Positions 1 to 5,490 are shown, counted from the stretch's first letter. The stretch is DNA of 6,710 nt from an uncultured Oscillospiraceae bacterium (GCA_934569195.1 CAKTKB010000076.1:1-6710), one strand, 5' to 3'. A program made the numbers and translations. Notes: generated from the sequence alone by a model not told the origin.

Positions 1-325
1 GATTCATCAAAAGCTGCGCAGGCGTCATGGGCGAAGAGCCGATGCGGATGATGTTTTCGTCCTCCTGCATGGCGTTTTTCGCCCGGGTCACGGAGTCCCG
101 GCAATACTGGATGATGTATTTGGCATCCTGATACATAGAGCGCCCGGCCTTTGTAAGCCGCAGCCCCCGGTGGCTGCGGTCAAAGAGCTTTACACCGAGG
201 GATTCTTCCAACAGATTGATTTGCTTGATGACCGCCGTAGGCGTGATGTAGCTTTCTTCGGCGGCCTTGTTGAAGCTGCCTGCATCCGCTACTCGGAGAA
301 AAGTCTCCAGCTGTGGATTATACAT
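1..325 (-). CDS. LysR-family transcriptional regulator, N-terminal part (runs off left edge)
   Basis: The visible 108 codons encode the DNA-binding end of a LysR-type regulator. Residues 1-60 form the family's winged helix-turn-helix: MYNPQLETFLRVADAGSFNK, then AAEESYITPTAVIKQINLLE, then LGVKLFDRSHRGLRLTKAGR. A linker helix follows, and residues from about 92 (NIIRIGSSPM) begin the first strand of the effector-binding domain. Full family members are about 300 aa, so roughly two thirds lie outside the window. The ATG at 325-323 overlaps the stop of the upstream small HTH gene as TGATG, and an AGGGG at 335-339 sits 9 nt upstream, so the two are translationally coupled and share the promoter at 559-587. 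LysR proteins usually bind a small-molecule ligand and control nearby genes; the ligand and target cannot be read here. The upstream ATG at 330-328 is followed at once by TGA, which rules it out as the start. Confidence 0.93.
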   Translation of the reverse strand, partial: MYNPQLETFLRVADAGSFNKAAEESYITPTAVIKQINLLEESLGVKLFDRSHRGLRLTKAGRSMYQDAKYIIQYCRDSVTRAKNAMQEDENIIRIGSSPMTPAQLLMN

Positions 326-522
326 CACATCACGCCCCTTTCTTGCTTTTTACTTTGCGATTTACGAGGATCACTTGGCTTTTTTGCGTCAGAGGGAATT
401 GCCCACGAACGCCCAAATCGTTCTGCCCCCGGAATACGCCCGAGAGAACAGTATTGATTTACTCGCCGTTCCGAAACGCCCCATTTATAAGAGGCTTCCC
501 GGATGGAAATATAGCCGGTCAT
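325..522 (-). CDS. Small helix-turn-helix DNA-binding protein (excisionase/MerR-like fold)
   Basis: This 65-aa protein begins MTGYISIREASYKWGVSERR and continues VNQYCSLGRIPGAERFGRSW. The arrangement 'ISIREA..KWGVSERRV...C..GRIPGAERFGRSWAIP' is the short winged-helix pattern of excisionase-like and MerR-like HTH proteins: recognition helix around residues 17-26, wing around 29-42. The tail (residues 45-65) is lysine/serine rich and looks disordered. A GGAGGG at 529-534, 6 nt before the ATG, fixes the start. The gene is first in a two-gene unit with the LysR gene and overlaps it by one base at the stop/start. In this fold, short proteins act as recombination directionality factors or as small repressors; with no integrase in view, a regulatory role or a leftover from a mobile element is equally possible. 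The palindrome in its own promoter is a natural candidate for autoregulation (inference). Confidence 0.88.
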   Translation of the reverse strand: MTGYISIREASYKWGVSERRVNQYCSLGRIPGAERFGRSWAIPSDAKKPSDPRKSQSKKQERGVM

Positions 523-558
523 TGTAATCCCTCCGAAAGCGAAAAATTATCCAAATAC

Positions 559-587
559 ATTATATACGAATGTTCGTAGCTTTTCAA
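559..587 (-). promoter_or_regulatory. Sigma-A-type promoter of the HTH-LysR unit
   Basis: On the minus strand TTGAAA (582-587) and a perfect TATAAT (559-564) are separated by exactly 17 bp. Transcription should start near 551-552, giving a leader of about 30 nt that contains the GGAGGG ribosome binding site of the small HTH gene. This is the best-matching promoter in the window. Confidence 0.8.
565..578. promoter_or_regulatory. Palindromic operator candidate in the promoter spacer
   Basis: TACGAATGTTCGTA has perfect 6-bp arms (TACGAA/TTCGTA) around a 2-nt centre. It directly abuts the -10 box and lies wholly within the 17-bp spacer, where a bound repressor would block RNA polymerase. It resembles the Gram-positive LexA box in its GAA/TTC half-sites but has the wrong spacing. 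The likeliest binder is the small HTH protein or the LysR protein encoded just downstream; this is inference from position. Confidence 0.5.
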
Positions 588-600
588 GTTGGCAAGCAAT

Positions 601-620
601 GCAAACTTGTACAAGTTTGC
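601..620. repeat. Perfect 20-bp palindrome (first of three tandem hairpins)
   Basis: GCAAACTTGTACAAGTTTGC is its own reverse complement over all 20 bases. It could extrude as an 8-bp stem with a GTAC loop or bind a dimeric protein. It begins 14 bp upstream of the -35 box of the HTH-LysR promoter. It is the first of three consecutive inverted repeats, an arrangement typical of relaxase or replication-origin DNA. Confidence 0.65.
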
Positions 621-624
621 GTAT

Positions 625-658
625 TTTGTGGGGGACGCCGCCTGGTGCCTCCCGCAAA
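625..658 (+). repeat. Long imperfect hairpin (second of three)
   Basis: Positions 625-634 pair with 649-658 (10 bp, two of them G-T), then one A-C mismatch, then 636-639 pair with 644-647 around a GCCT tetraloop. On the plus strand all outer pairs are canonical or wobble, while on the minus strand the wobbles become C-A mismatches. The structure would therefore form better in plus-strand single-stranded DNA or RNA. Confidence 0.5.
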
Positions 659-663
659 TGCTT

Positions 664-685
664 GTTTGGGACAATTACCCCAAAC
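664..685. repeat. Inverted repeat GTTTGGG-N8-CCCAAAC (third of three)
   Basis: Perfect 7-bp arms at 664-670 and 679-685 enclose ACAATTAC. It follows the second hairpin after only 5 nt. There is no T-tract, so it is not a rho-independent terminator. From memory, similar hairpin-rich stretches occur upstream of mobilisation genes in gut Firmicute elements; I cannot verify that here. Confidence 0.5.
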
Positions 686-902
686 CCCTGAGATCGCCAC
701 CTGCGGTGACGGCTGCGCGTTCTGCAAACGCTGAAATATCGAAAAGATCAGGAACGGGATTTTTGTGTTTCTTTCCCTGTTTTCTGATGGGGTGATCGTT
801 CAAGCGGACTTTTGTTCCGGTAGTGCCACCGGATAGCCGCTTCCAATACTTTCCTTGCATTGCAGGTTGGCATGTTAAGAAACGCGGTACTGTTCCAATT
901 TA
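686..902. other. Stretch without a recognisable gene
   Basis: Together with the hairpin array this gives more than 300 bases lacking a supported gene. A 61-codon minus-strand frame (675-860) lies in the same frame as the decayed fragment upstream of it, separated by TAG-TAA. It has no ribosome binding site before its ATG and no family pattern I recognise. It could be the eroded continuation of a mobile-element gene or noncoding sequence. Confidence 0.4.
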
Positions 903-1085
903 CTATATTCCGGCCAGCGCCCGCTCCGGGGTGCAGCTTTGCAAGGCCGCCGCAGCCTTAAAGGCCGAAAGGCGGTCTACATTGTCGCCGGTGTACTCCT
1001 TGGTTTTGCGGGTCAGCAGCACCCGGCAGCGGTCTACCTACTGCTCAAATACCTGTTTGAATTCGTTTTGTGTGATAGGGGGCAC
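903..1085 (-). pseudogene. Decayed fragment of a phage/mobile-element type hypothetical protein
   Basis: Reading from a GTG at 1085, the frame gives VPPITQNEFKQVFEQ, then an in-frame TAG at 1038-1040, then VDRCRVLLTRKTKEYTGDNV and DRLSAFKAAAALQSCTPERA, ending LAGI and TAG-TAA at 903-900. The pattern 'C+.(L/V)L..K.KEY...(D)DRL..FK.AA.LQ.CTPE+AL.G' matches, as I remember it, a small protein common in Clostridia prophages and integrative elements, whose normal form continues past 'ALAGM' with a conserved helix. Function is unknown to me. The TAG is one base from CAG (Gln), and the end stops exactly where the conserved protein should continue, so both a nonsense mutation and a 3' truncation are indicated. 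The sequence keeps a coding-like character on both sides of the stop. The neighbourhood (hairpin array, excisionase-like gene) fits an eroded mobile element. Confidence 0.55.
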
Positions 1086-1108
1086 CCCCCTTTTTTGAAT
1101 TTGGGTAC

Positions 1109-1136
1109 AAAAAGCGCCACCCTTCCGAGTGGCGCT
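1109..1136 (-). terminator. Rho-independent terminator after the lipoprotein gene
   Basis: On the minus strand AGCGCCAC (1136-1129) and GTGGCGCT (1120-1113) form a perfect 8-bp GC-rich stem around an 8-nt loop, followed by TTTT (1112-1109), making five T with the last stem base. It lies 102 nt past the lipoprotein stop and is the only clear terminator for that gene and perhaps for the flavoprotein operon upstream. Confidence 0.8.
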
Positions 1137-1238
1137 GGCGCTAATATATAAAACTATTTGGCTCGGCAAACTGGAATTTGCCTAGCTGTCTGATAGCTGC
1201 CGTGTCCCAGCTTTCTTTGATTTAGGTATCAACCCAAT

Positions 1239-1589
1239 TTAATCGTTCCACTCATATTCTGATTGTAAGCCGCTGGGAATATCGGTTACATTTATCTCCT
1301 TATATAACATGGCACTATCCATGACATAATAATTTATTATCCATTCATCGGCAGAATAACCCTTATATTCAAATACTTTATCGTTTTTGTCATTATCTAT
1401 AATACCAATCTGTTGACCGCATTGAGTTTTGTCAATGGCGCAATATGGAACATATGTCCTATCTTCCCAAACAATAGCAGCGTATTTGTCGTTCACCGAT
1501 GTAGTCATATCTGCTAAATCTTGTTTTGAGCAAGAACACAAAGAAATAATTACTGTCATAATAAACATACATGAAAATATTCTTTTCAT
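1239..1589 (-). CDS. Small predicted lipoprotein of unknown function
   Basis: The 116-aa product starts MKRIFSCMFIMTVIISLCSC: a positively charged end, a hydrophobic core, and an LCSC lipobox with Cys20 as the predicted lipidated residue. The mature protein would be about 97 aa, tethered to the outer face of the membrane. It carries a hydrophobic/aromatic stretch (WEDRTYVPYC, residues 41-50), an acidic Asp/Asn turn (DNDKND, 65-70), and a block LYKEINVTDIP (95-105). I recall similar short lipoproteins annotated as hypothetical in gut Clostridia, but no function is known to me. A modest AAAGGA ribosome binding site precedes the ATG. The gene is visibly AT-richer than the flavoprotein and surface-protein genes. 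It follows the FMN reductase by 106 bp and has its own -10 box, so it may be transcribed separately. No frameshift or truncation is seen. Confidence 0.8.
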   Translation of the reverse strand: MKRIFSCMFIMTVIISLCSCSKQDLADMTTSVNDKYAAIVWEDRTYVPYCAIDKTQCGQQIGIIDNDKNDKVFEYKGYSADEWIINYYVMDSAMLYKEINVTDIPSGLQSEYEWND

Positions 1590-1641
1590 ACAGATTTTCC
1601 TTTCTTGCGTTTGATTTCCTGTTTATGTATTGCCAGTTCCC

Positions 1642-1647
1642 ATTATA
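1642..1647 (-). promoter_or_regulatory. -10 box (TATAAT) upstream of the lipoprotein gene
   Basis: A perfect TATAAT on the minus strand lies 52 nt before the ATG, but no good -35 is found at 16-18 bp. An imperfect inverted repeat (1645-1653 and 1663-1671, 8 of 9 bases matching, 9-nt spacer) overlaps the -10 box and could bind a regulator that compensates for the weak -35. Confidence 0.45.
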
Positions 1648-1695
1648 TGATTTCAATACTCAAAATGATATGTCCTCGTCAAATTCCGATTTGTC

Positions 1696-2277
1696 TCACG
1701 CATAAATTGACTTTCCGAACTCATAGGCTTCTGTCAAATGGCTTGTTTGGTCAATCCTTGGCTTGCCGTTGGTATCTCCGCAACCGCCTGCCAACAGCAT
1801 TCCCTTGTCATGAAAGCCAATATAATTCACAATGGCAAACTGATAGTAGGATACCGCCTGCTCAAAGGTCCAGAAAAAATTGTCGGCCGAGGTCATCAGC
1901 AGCGCCGCGTCCTTCACCGGGTATTTCTCATACCGCCCCAGCGGCGGGTTTGGGGCCTCCTCCGCAAGGCAGTAGAATCGCTCCACAAATGCTTTCAGCT
2001 TGGACGAGATCGTCCAGAACAGCAGCGGAGAGGCAAATACAATGCAGTCCGCTTCTTTAATTTTAGGAACAAGTTCATTGAAGCCGTCCTTTTGAATACA
2101 GGGCTTCCCATAACGACAGGCGTTGCAGCCAAGGCAGCCGTTCACTTGAATTTTGTTCAGAGAAATAGTTTCCACCGCATGTCCAGCCTCCATAGCCCCC
2201 CGCGCAAAGGCATCCACCAGTTGCCGCGTATTTCCCTTCGGGCGTCCGCCGCCCTGAATAATCAATATCTTCTTCAT
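1696..2277 (-). CDS. NADPH-dependent FMN reductase / iron-sulfur flavoprotein-like oxidoreductase
   Basis: The 193-aa protein has the flavodoxin-like fold of the NADPH-dependent FMN reductase family. Strand 1 and the FMN phosphate loop are at residues 3-17 (KILIIQGGGRPKGNT). A second flavin-contact segment, SPLLFWTISSKLKAFVERF, is at 83-101. Between them, residues 48-60 read CLGCNACRYGKPC, a CX2CX2CX5C arrangement matching the compact CX2CX2CX4-7C motif known to hold a [4Fe-4S] cluster in iron-sulfur flavoproteins (Isf). A GG pair at 164-165 (LAGGCGDTN) lies near the C-terminal flavin edge. It likely shuttles electrons through FMN in the cytoplasm; the physiological partner is unknown. It lies 22 bp after the flavodoxin gene, with GGAG about 10 nt before the ATG, and is very probably cotranscribed. 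Many relatives have only two or three of these cysteines, so cluster binding is probable, not certain. Confidence 0.88.
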   Translation of the reverse strand: MKKILIIQGGGRPKGNTRQLVDAFARGAMEAGHAVETISLNKIQVNGCLGCNACRYGKPCIQKDGFNELVPKIKEADCIVFASPLLFWTISSKLKAFVERFYCLAEEAPNPPLGRYEKYPVKDAALLMTSADNFFWTFEQAVSYYQFAIVNYIGFHDKGMLLAGGCGDTNGKPRIDQTSHLTEAYEFGKSIYA

Positions 2278-2299
2278 TAAAAGATTTCTCCGTTAGCAA

Positions 2300-2785
2300 T
2301 CAGTCCTGACTCTTTAATTGCTCAGCCCAGTCTGCCAACTCTTTATGGCTTGTGCTCCGCTTGAACACCTTGCCCTCCAGCAATTTTGCACCCTTGCAGC
2401 TCGAAGCAAGCCGAGCGTTGGTCTGTCCCATGCCGCTGCCGCCGGAGGTGGCAAAGGGCACTATAACCTTACCGGACAGATCATAGCTTTCCAGGAAGGT
2501 GTTGATGATTGTCGGGGCGACATACCACCAATTCGGAAAACCCACAAAAATTACATCATACTCGGCCATGTTATCCCGCTTGGCGGCAATCGCCGGACGG
2601 GAGTTCGGGTCGTTCATCTCAACCGTGCTACGGGCGTTCTTATCCATCCAGTTCAGGTCCGCTTGCGTATACGGAATCTCCGGCTCAATGGCGAAAGTAT
2701 CCGCCCCGATAGCCTCAGCCAGCTTTTTTGCCACCTGGGCGGTGGTGCCGGACACAGAAAAATATGCAACGAGTTTTTTACTCAT
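2300..2785 (-). CDS. Flavodoxin
   Basis: The product is a 161-aa flavodoxin, a cytoplasmic FMN-binding electron carrier. Residues 5-15 (LVAYFSVSGTT) give strand 1 and the phosphate-binding loop. FPNWWYVAP (83-91) carries the aromatic residues that stack on the flavin, and ATSGGSGMG (112-120) is the second flavin loop. Length is normal for the long-chain type common in Clostridia. The start is set at 2785 because GGGAGG (2793-2798) lies 7 nt upstream; a start five codons earlier (2800) would place the ribosome binding site inside the coding sequence. It is the first gene of an apparent operon with the FMN reductase 22 bp downstream, suggesting the two act together, with the reductase possibly feeding or drawing electrons from the flavodoxin (inference). 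Such flavodoxins often serve in stress or iron-limited electron transfer, but the sequence does not show which. Confidence 0.94.
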   Translation of the reverse strand: MSKKLVAYFSVSGTTAQVAKKLAEAIGADTFAIEPEIPYTQADLNWMDKNARSTVEMNDPNSRPAIAAKRDNMAEYDVIFVGFPNWWYVAPTIINTFLESYDLSGKVIVPFATSGGSGMGQTNARLASSCKGAKLLEGKVFKRSTSHKELADWAEQLKSQD

Positions 2786-2792
2786 AAAAGAG

Positions 2793-2798
2793 CCTCCC
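2793..2798 (-). promoter_or_regulatory. Ribosome binding site that decides the flavodoxin start
   Basis: GGGAGG on the minus strand, 7 nt before the ATG at 2785-2783. The alternative ATG at 2800 lies immediately upstream of this site and has no such signal of its own, so translation should begin at MSKKLVAYF. Confidence 0.75.
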
Positions 2799-2825
2799 AT
2801 CTATTTGTGTTTACTTCTTTGATCG

Positions 2826-2854
2826 TTCATACCGGGTGGTATGGCTACCACCAA
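2826..2854 (-). promoter_or_regulatory. Putative promoter of the flavodoxin-FMN reductase operon
   Basis: TTGGTG (2849-2854) and TATGAA (2826-2831) are spaced by 17 bp on the minus strand. Both hexamers are partial matches, so activity may depend on an activator. Transcription would start about 30-35 nt before the ribosome binding site GGGAGG. Confidence 0.45.
2835..2852. promoter_or_regulatory. Palindrome GGTGGTA-N4-TACCACC overlapping the flavodoxin promoter
   Basis: Perfect 7-bp arms with a 4-nt centre cover the -35 end and most of the spacer of the putative flavodoxin promoter. An additional ATACC at 2829-2833 repeats the half-site. This geometry suits a dimeric regulator, for example of the MerR, MarR or TetR type; no such regulator is encoded next to it in the window. 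Confidence 0.5.
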
Positions 2855-2959
2855 GCTGCTAGATTTAGCCACTATCTACCATTGCTTTCAAAACGCGGCC
2901 GGGCGCGGACTGGCTGACATTCAACAATACCTGAGTTCCTTCTCGTGTAATGACTGGAT

Positions 2960-2997
2960 ACAGGGACAATGGTGGATTCCTCCTCCATTGCCCCTGT
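2960..2997. terminator. Long hairpin after the surface-protein gene (probable terminator, possibly bidirectional)
   Basis: Thirteen-base arms at 2960-2972 and 2985-2997 pair completely except one position, which is A-C on the plus strand but a G-U wobble in minus-strand RNA; a further inner GGA/TCC stem closes a TTCC loop. It starts 48 nt after the surface-protein stop. A run of six T (2997-3002) follows it on the plus strand only, so the textbook U-tract faces rightward while the better-paired RNA is the leftward transcript. Ending the large leftward gene is the likeliest role, since no rightward gene is present. Confidence 0.6.
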
Positions 2998-3045
2998 TTT
3001 TTGATCTTGGGGAACCATTGCTTGCCGCAGCATTCCCCTTTTCCG

Positions 3046-5490
3046 TCATTTCACAATGAACGAACAGTATACGTCATCCCAGTCACTGCTTCCCTTTATC
3101 GAGAACCGGGCGCGATAGGTTCCGGCGTCTCCGGGAATCGTAACCGTCACCGCAGTCGATCCGCTGACATTTACCGTGCCGTCAGACCCGGTCACAGCAG
3201 AGAAGCTACCAAGTGCAGACTGCTTCTCCACAAAATAATACACCTGCGATTGATTGGAATCGATCGTAAAGTACACTGTATGCGCGCTTCCGGCTGCAAG
3301 GACCTGACCGGACGGCGTGGATCCGTCGATCTGTGTCAGGACGGCCGTCATGGAAGGTGCAGTCACCGCATCCTGATGAACCGTGATCGGCGCTGCCTGC
3401 GCCAGCATGCGGTCAAAGGGATTCTTCCGGTCATTTGCCGCCGTCAGATACCAAGTTACGGAATAATCACCCGCCGGCAAGCCGCTGATGTCCCAAGCAT
3501 AGCTTGCATTCACTGCCGCATAATCGCCCAGCTCAAAGACAACGGTATTGCCTCCAAGCCATGTCCCGGTGCTGTCACCGCATCTTACAGTTGCTCCATA
3601 CGGCGCAGAAATTGCCTGCTGCGCTGCATTCTTGACCACAGCAACAGCGTACAGCTTCTTGCCATCCAGTCTGCTGTCCTGTCCCGGCTTCACAACCACC
3701 GAAACTTCGTCCTTCGTCGCGGAAATAGCTGCTTCAGCTGCTTCAACGACTGTATATCCCAGGGTTGTCCCCGAAATATCCAGCTCCGTAGAGCCGATGG
3801 AGAGCTTCATAGAGACTGTGTTGTCAACGGCAGAAGATGCAGCGGAGGAGAAGTCGGCAGTCAACTGAAGCACCTGCTCAAAAGTACTTCCCTCGTCTCC
3901 GCCCGGCAGGGCAGCCGTACCGCTGCCTCCCATGACAACAAACTGATCCGATGTCACACTGGACACAGCTTCCTGCGCGATGTAGTAGTACCACTTCAGC
4001 GTCTCCCCGCTCCGATCGCAAAGAATCAGCTTGGTTCCCGCGGGAATCGGGTTTGCGAAGGTAATCTGGTACTTACTGCCTGCAATAACCGTGCCGCGAA
4101 CCTCAAAGCGGGCGGTCCATTGGCCATTCTTGATAACCGTGGCAGAACTGGGCGAAGCGTCCGTAACAGCTCCCATGTCTGCAAAGACGTTTCCGGAAAG
4201 GATCATAGATTTTCCTTCCAGTCCCATCCACGCGTGAAGCGTCAGGGTTTTGGTTCCGTCACCCGTGTCCGTCTCCGTCGCATAGGCAAGACAGGACGCG
4301 TCCAACGTAGCCTTTTCAGCGAAGCCTCCGACATCCGTTTTGCTCAGTACCACATTCGTCCCGTCCGGTTTGGTCATATACCAATTCCGGAAGGAAGATG
4401 CTCCACTGCAGCTCGGTGCATCGGGAATCTCGGGCACAAAGGTGGTAACACCAGCCGCTGTGGTAGAACGCAAAACCTTAGGCAATCCACTCGTATCATA
4501 TTTCGTGTCGCTAAGATCATAGCGAATCCGATAATGATCCCGGATCAGGTCGCCGTAGATGACACTGCTGTCATCCAATGCAACGAAGGTAAATGTCTCA
4601 TTCTGCGCGCCAAGTGCGCCCACCTGCGCCGCGGTTACCTCAGAATTCTCAATGGTAACCGTGGTTACTCCGGCTGCGCCGCTGCTGCCGAGCCGTTTGC
4701 CGGGAAGCGTCGCCGCGACCTGGTCAAGCGTCATGTTGCCTCCTACGATCAGATCGACGCTTCCGGTCAGCTTGCCGCCGGTCTGCCGGTAATGACCCTG
4801 GCCGGCGAAGCCGCCAGCTGTAAAGGTATTTGTTCCGGCAACCAGATTCAGCGTTTTTTCTGCCGCGATCTGGGTAGTACCGCTGACTGTCAGATTCCCG
4901 TTCAGATACAGCGGCGTATCGCAGCCAACATCCAGACTCCGAAGAACCATAGCATTGGTCTGCACCCTGGCATTGGCGCCCAGCCCATTCACGGTCAGAT
5001 CGTTCGTCCCGTCATAAGCATCAAACGCACTGAGCAGCAGATAGGAACCGCCGTGCATATGGGTTTGACCGCCCTGGCTTACCTGGGCCTGTTCGATTGC
5101 AACGGATCCATTGTTGATGTCCAGTATCTGGATACCCTTGATATTGACGCTGGAGACAGCATCGTAAATCATCAGCTCTCCGGTATACAGGTCATCCGAC
5201 GAGCCGCTTCCGGTAAAGGAAGTGACAATGGTGCTTCTGCGCACCGCAGTCGTTCCGCTCTCCCCTGTTCCGATGGCCGCAGTGGCACCAAGAGGCACCT
5301 CGATTCTCTGGCATATGTCAGAATCGGTGATGGACAAGCTGCTCGACGCGTAGATCGGATCGCCGACAGGAACCTCGCTGCTGCCAATCTGGCAATCGTT
5401 TATAGCAGCGTTGACCGCTTTGAGCACATAGGGGCCAAAGACACTGTCGCTGGCAGCATTCTTGCTGAGCACGGAGCGCTCAATGGTCAC
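3046..5490 (-). CDS. Giant surface/secreted protein, C-terminal half (after a frameshift)
   Basis: This 814-codon frame continues the protein entering from the right edge; the GTG at 5490 is a nominal start without a convincing ribosome binding site. Residues 1-310 continue the parallel beta-helix-like pattern (NVTIERSVLSKNA, VNIKGIQILDINNGSVAIEQ, LTVNG, LYLNGNLTVSG, TVTIENSEVTAAQV). Around 318-421 comes a segment like a Listeria-Bacteroides/InlB B-type repeat (YRIRYDLSD, FRNWYMTKPDGT, LTLHAW). Residues 431-548 form a distinct block with PIPAGTKLILCDRSG, KWYYYIAQEA and FVVMGGSG. From about 560 to 814 two Ig-like/beta-sandwich domains follow (LPAGDYSVTWYLT at 671-683; GTYRARFSIKGSSDWDDVYC near the end). 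The protein ends FIVK with no LPXTG signal, membrane anchor or SLH repeats. A role in adhesion or glycan binding is plausible but not shown. Serine, threonine, glycine and alanine dominate, as usual for extracellular proteins. Confidence 0.85.
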   Translation of the reverse strand: MTIERSVLSKNAASDSVFGPYVLKAVNAAINDCQIGSSEVPVGDPIYASSSLSITDSDICQRIEVPLGATAAIGTGESGTTAVRRSTIVTSFTGSGSSDDLYTGELMIYDAVSSVNIKGIQILDINNGSVAIEQAQVSQGGQTHMHGGSYLLLSAFDAYDGTNDLTVNGLGANARVQTNAMVLRSLDVGCDTPLYLNGNLTVSGTTQIAAEKTLNLVAGTNTFTAGGFAGQGHYRQTGGKLTGSVDLIVGGNMTLDQVAATLPGKRLGSSGAAGVTTVTIENSEVTAAQVGALGAQNETFTFVALDDSSVIYGDLIRDHYRIRYDLSDTKYDTSGLPKVLRSTTAAGVTTFVPEIPDAPSCSGASSFRNWYMTKPDGTNVVLSKTDVGGFAEKATLDASCLAYATETDTGDGTKTLTLHAWMGLEGKSMILSGNVFADMGAVTDASPSSATVIKNGQWTARFEVRGTVIAGSKYQITFANPIPAGTKLILCDRSGETLKWYYYIAQEAVSSVTSDQFVVMGGSGTAALPGGDEGSTFEQVLQLTADFSSAASSAVDNTVSMKLSIGSTELDISGTTLGYTVVEAAEAAISATKDEVSVVVKPGQDSRLDGKKLYAVAVVKNAAQQAISAPYGATVRCGDSTGTWLGGNTVVFELGDYAAVNASYAWDISGLPAGDYSVTWYLTAANDRKNPFDRMLAQAAPITVHQDAVTAPSMTAVLTQIDGSTPSGQVLAAGSAHTVYFTIDSNQSQVYYFVEKQSALGSFSAVTGSDGTVNVSGSTAVTVTIPGDAGTYRARFSIKGSSDWDDVYCSFIVK

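Noticed and set aside
565..578. LexA (SOS) box in the HTH-LysR promoter
   Set aside because: The half-sites GAA/TTC are present, but the spacing is shorter than the Gram-positive consensus GAAC-N4-GTTC, so it is listed only as a generic operator candidate.
675..860. 61-codon minus-strand frame beginning MQGKYWKRLSGG
   Set aside because: No ribosome binding site precedes the ATG, no family pattern is recognisable, and its end overlaps the third inverted repeat. At best it is an eroded remnant.
1077..1096. GGGGGCACCCCCC followed by TTTTTT, a possible plus-strand terminator
   Set aside because: The stem is short with almost no loop, and there is no plus-strand gene upstream to terminate. On the minus strand the same bases form the start of the decayed gene.
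1165..1182. GGCAAA-N6-TTTGCC hairpin downstream of the lipoprotein gene
   Set aside because: The stem is only 6 bp with no T-tract on either side, and a proper terminator lies just beyond it.
2801..2830. Nine-codon leader peptide (MNDQRSKHK) just upstream of the flavodoxin
   Set aside because: Its ATG lies inside the proposed -10 box, so it would not be transcribed from that promoter, and it has no ribosome binding site or regulatory hairpins.
2865..3002. Minus-strand frame ending ITREGTQVLLNV...VLKAMVDSG before a TAA
   Set aside because: It reads like protein sequence, but it overlaps the hairpin after the surface gene, would need a frameshift to gain an ATG, and I recognise no family. Possibly a fossil; not supportable as a gene.
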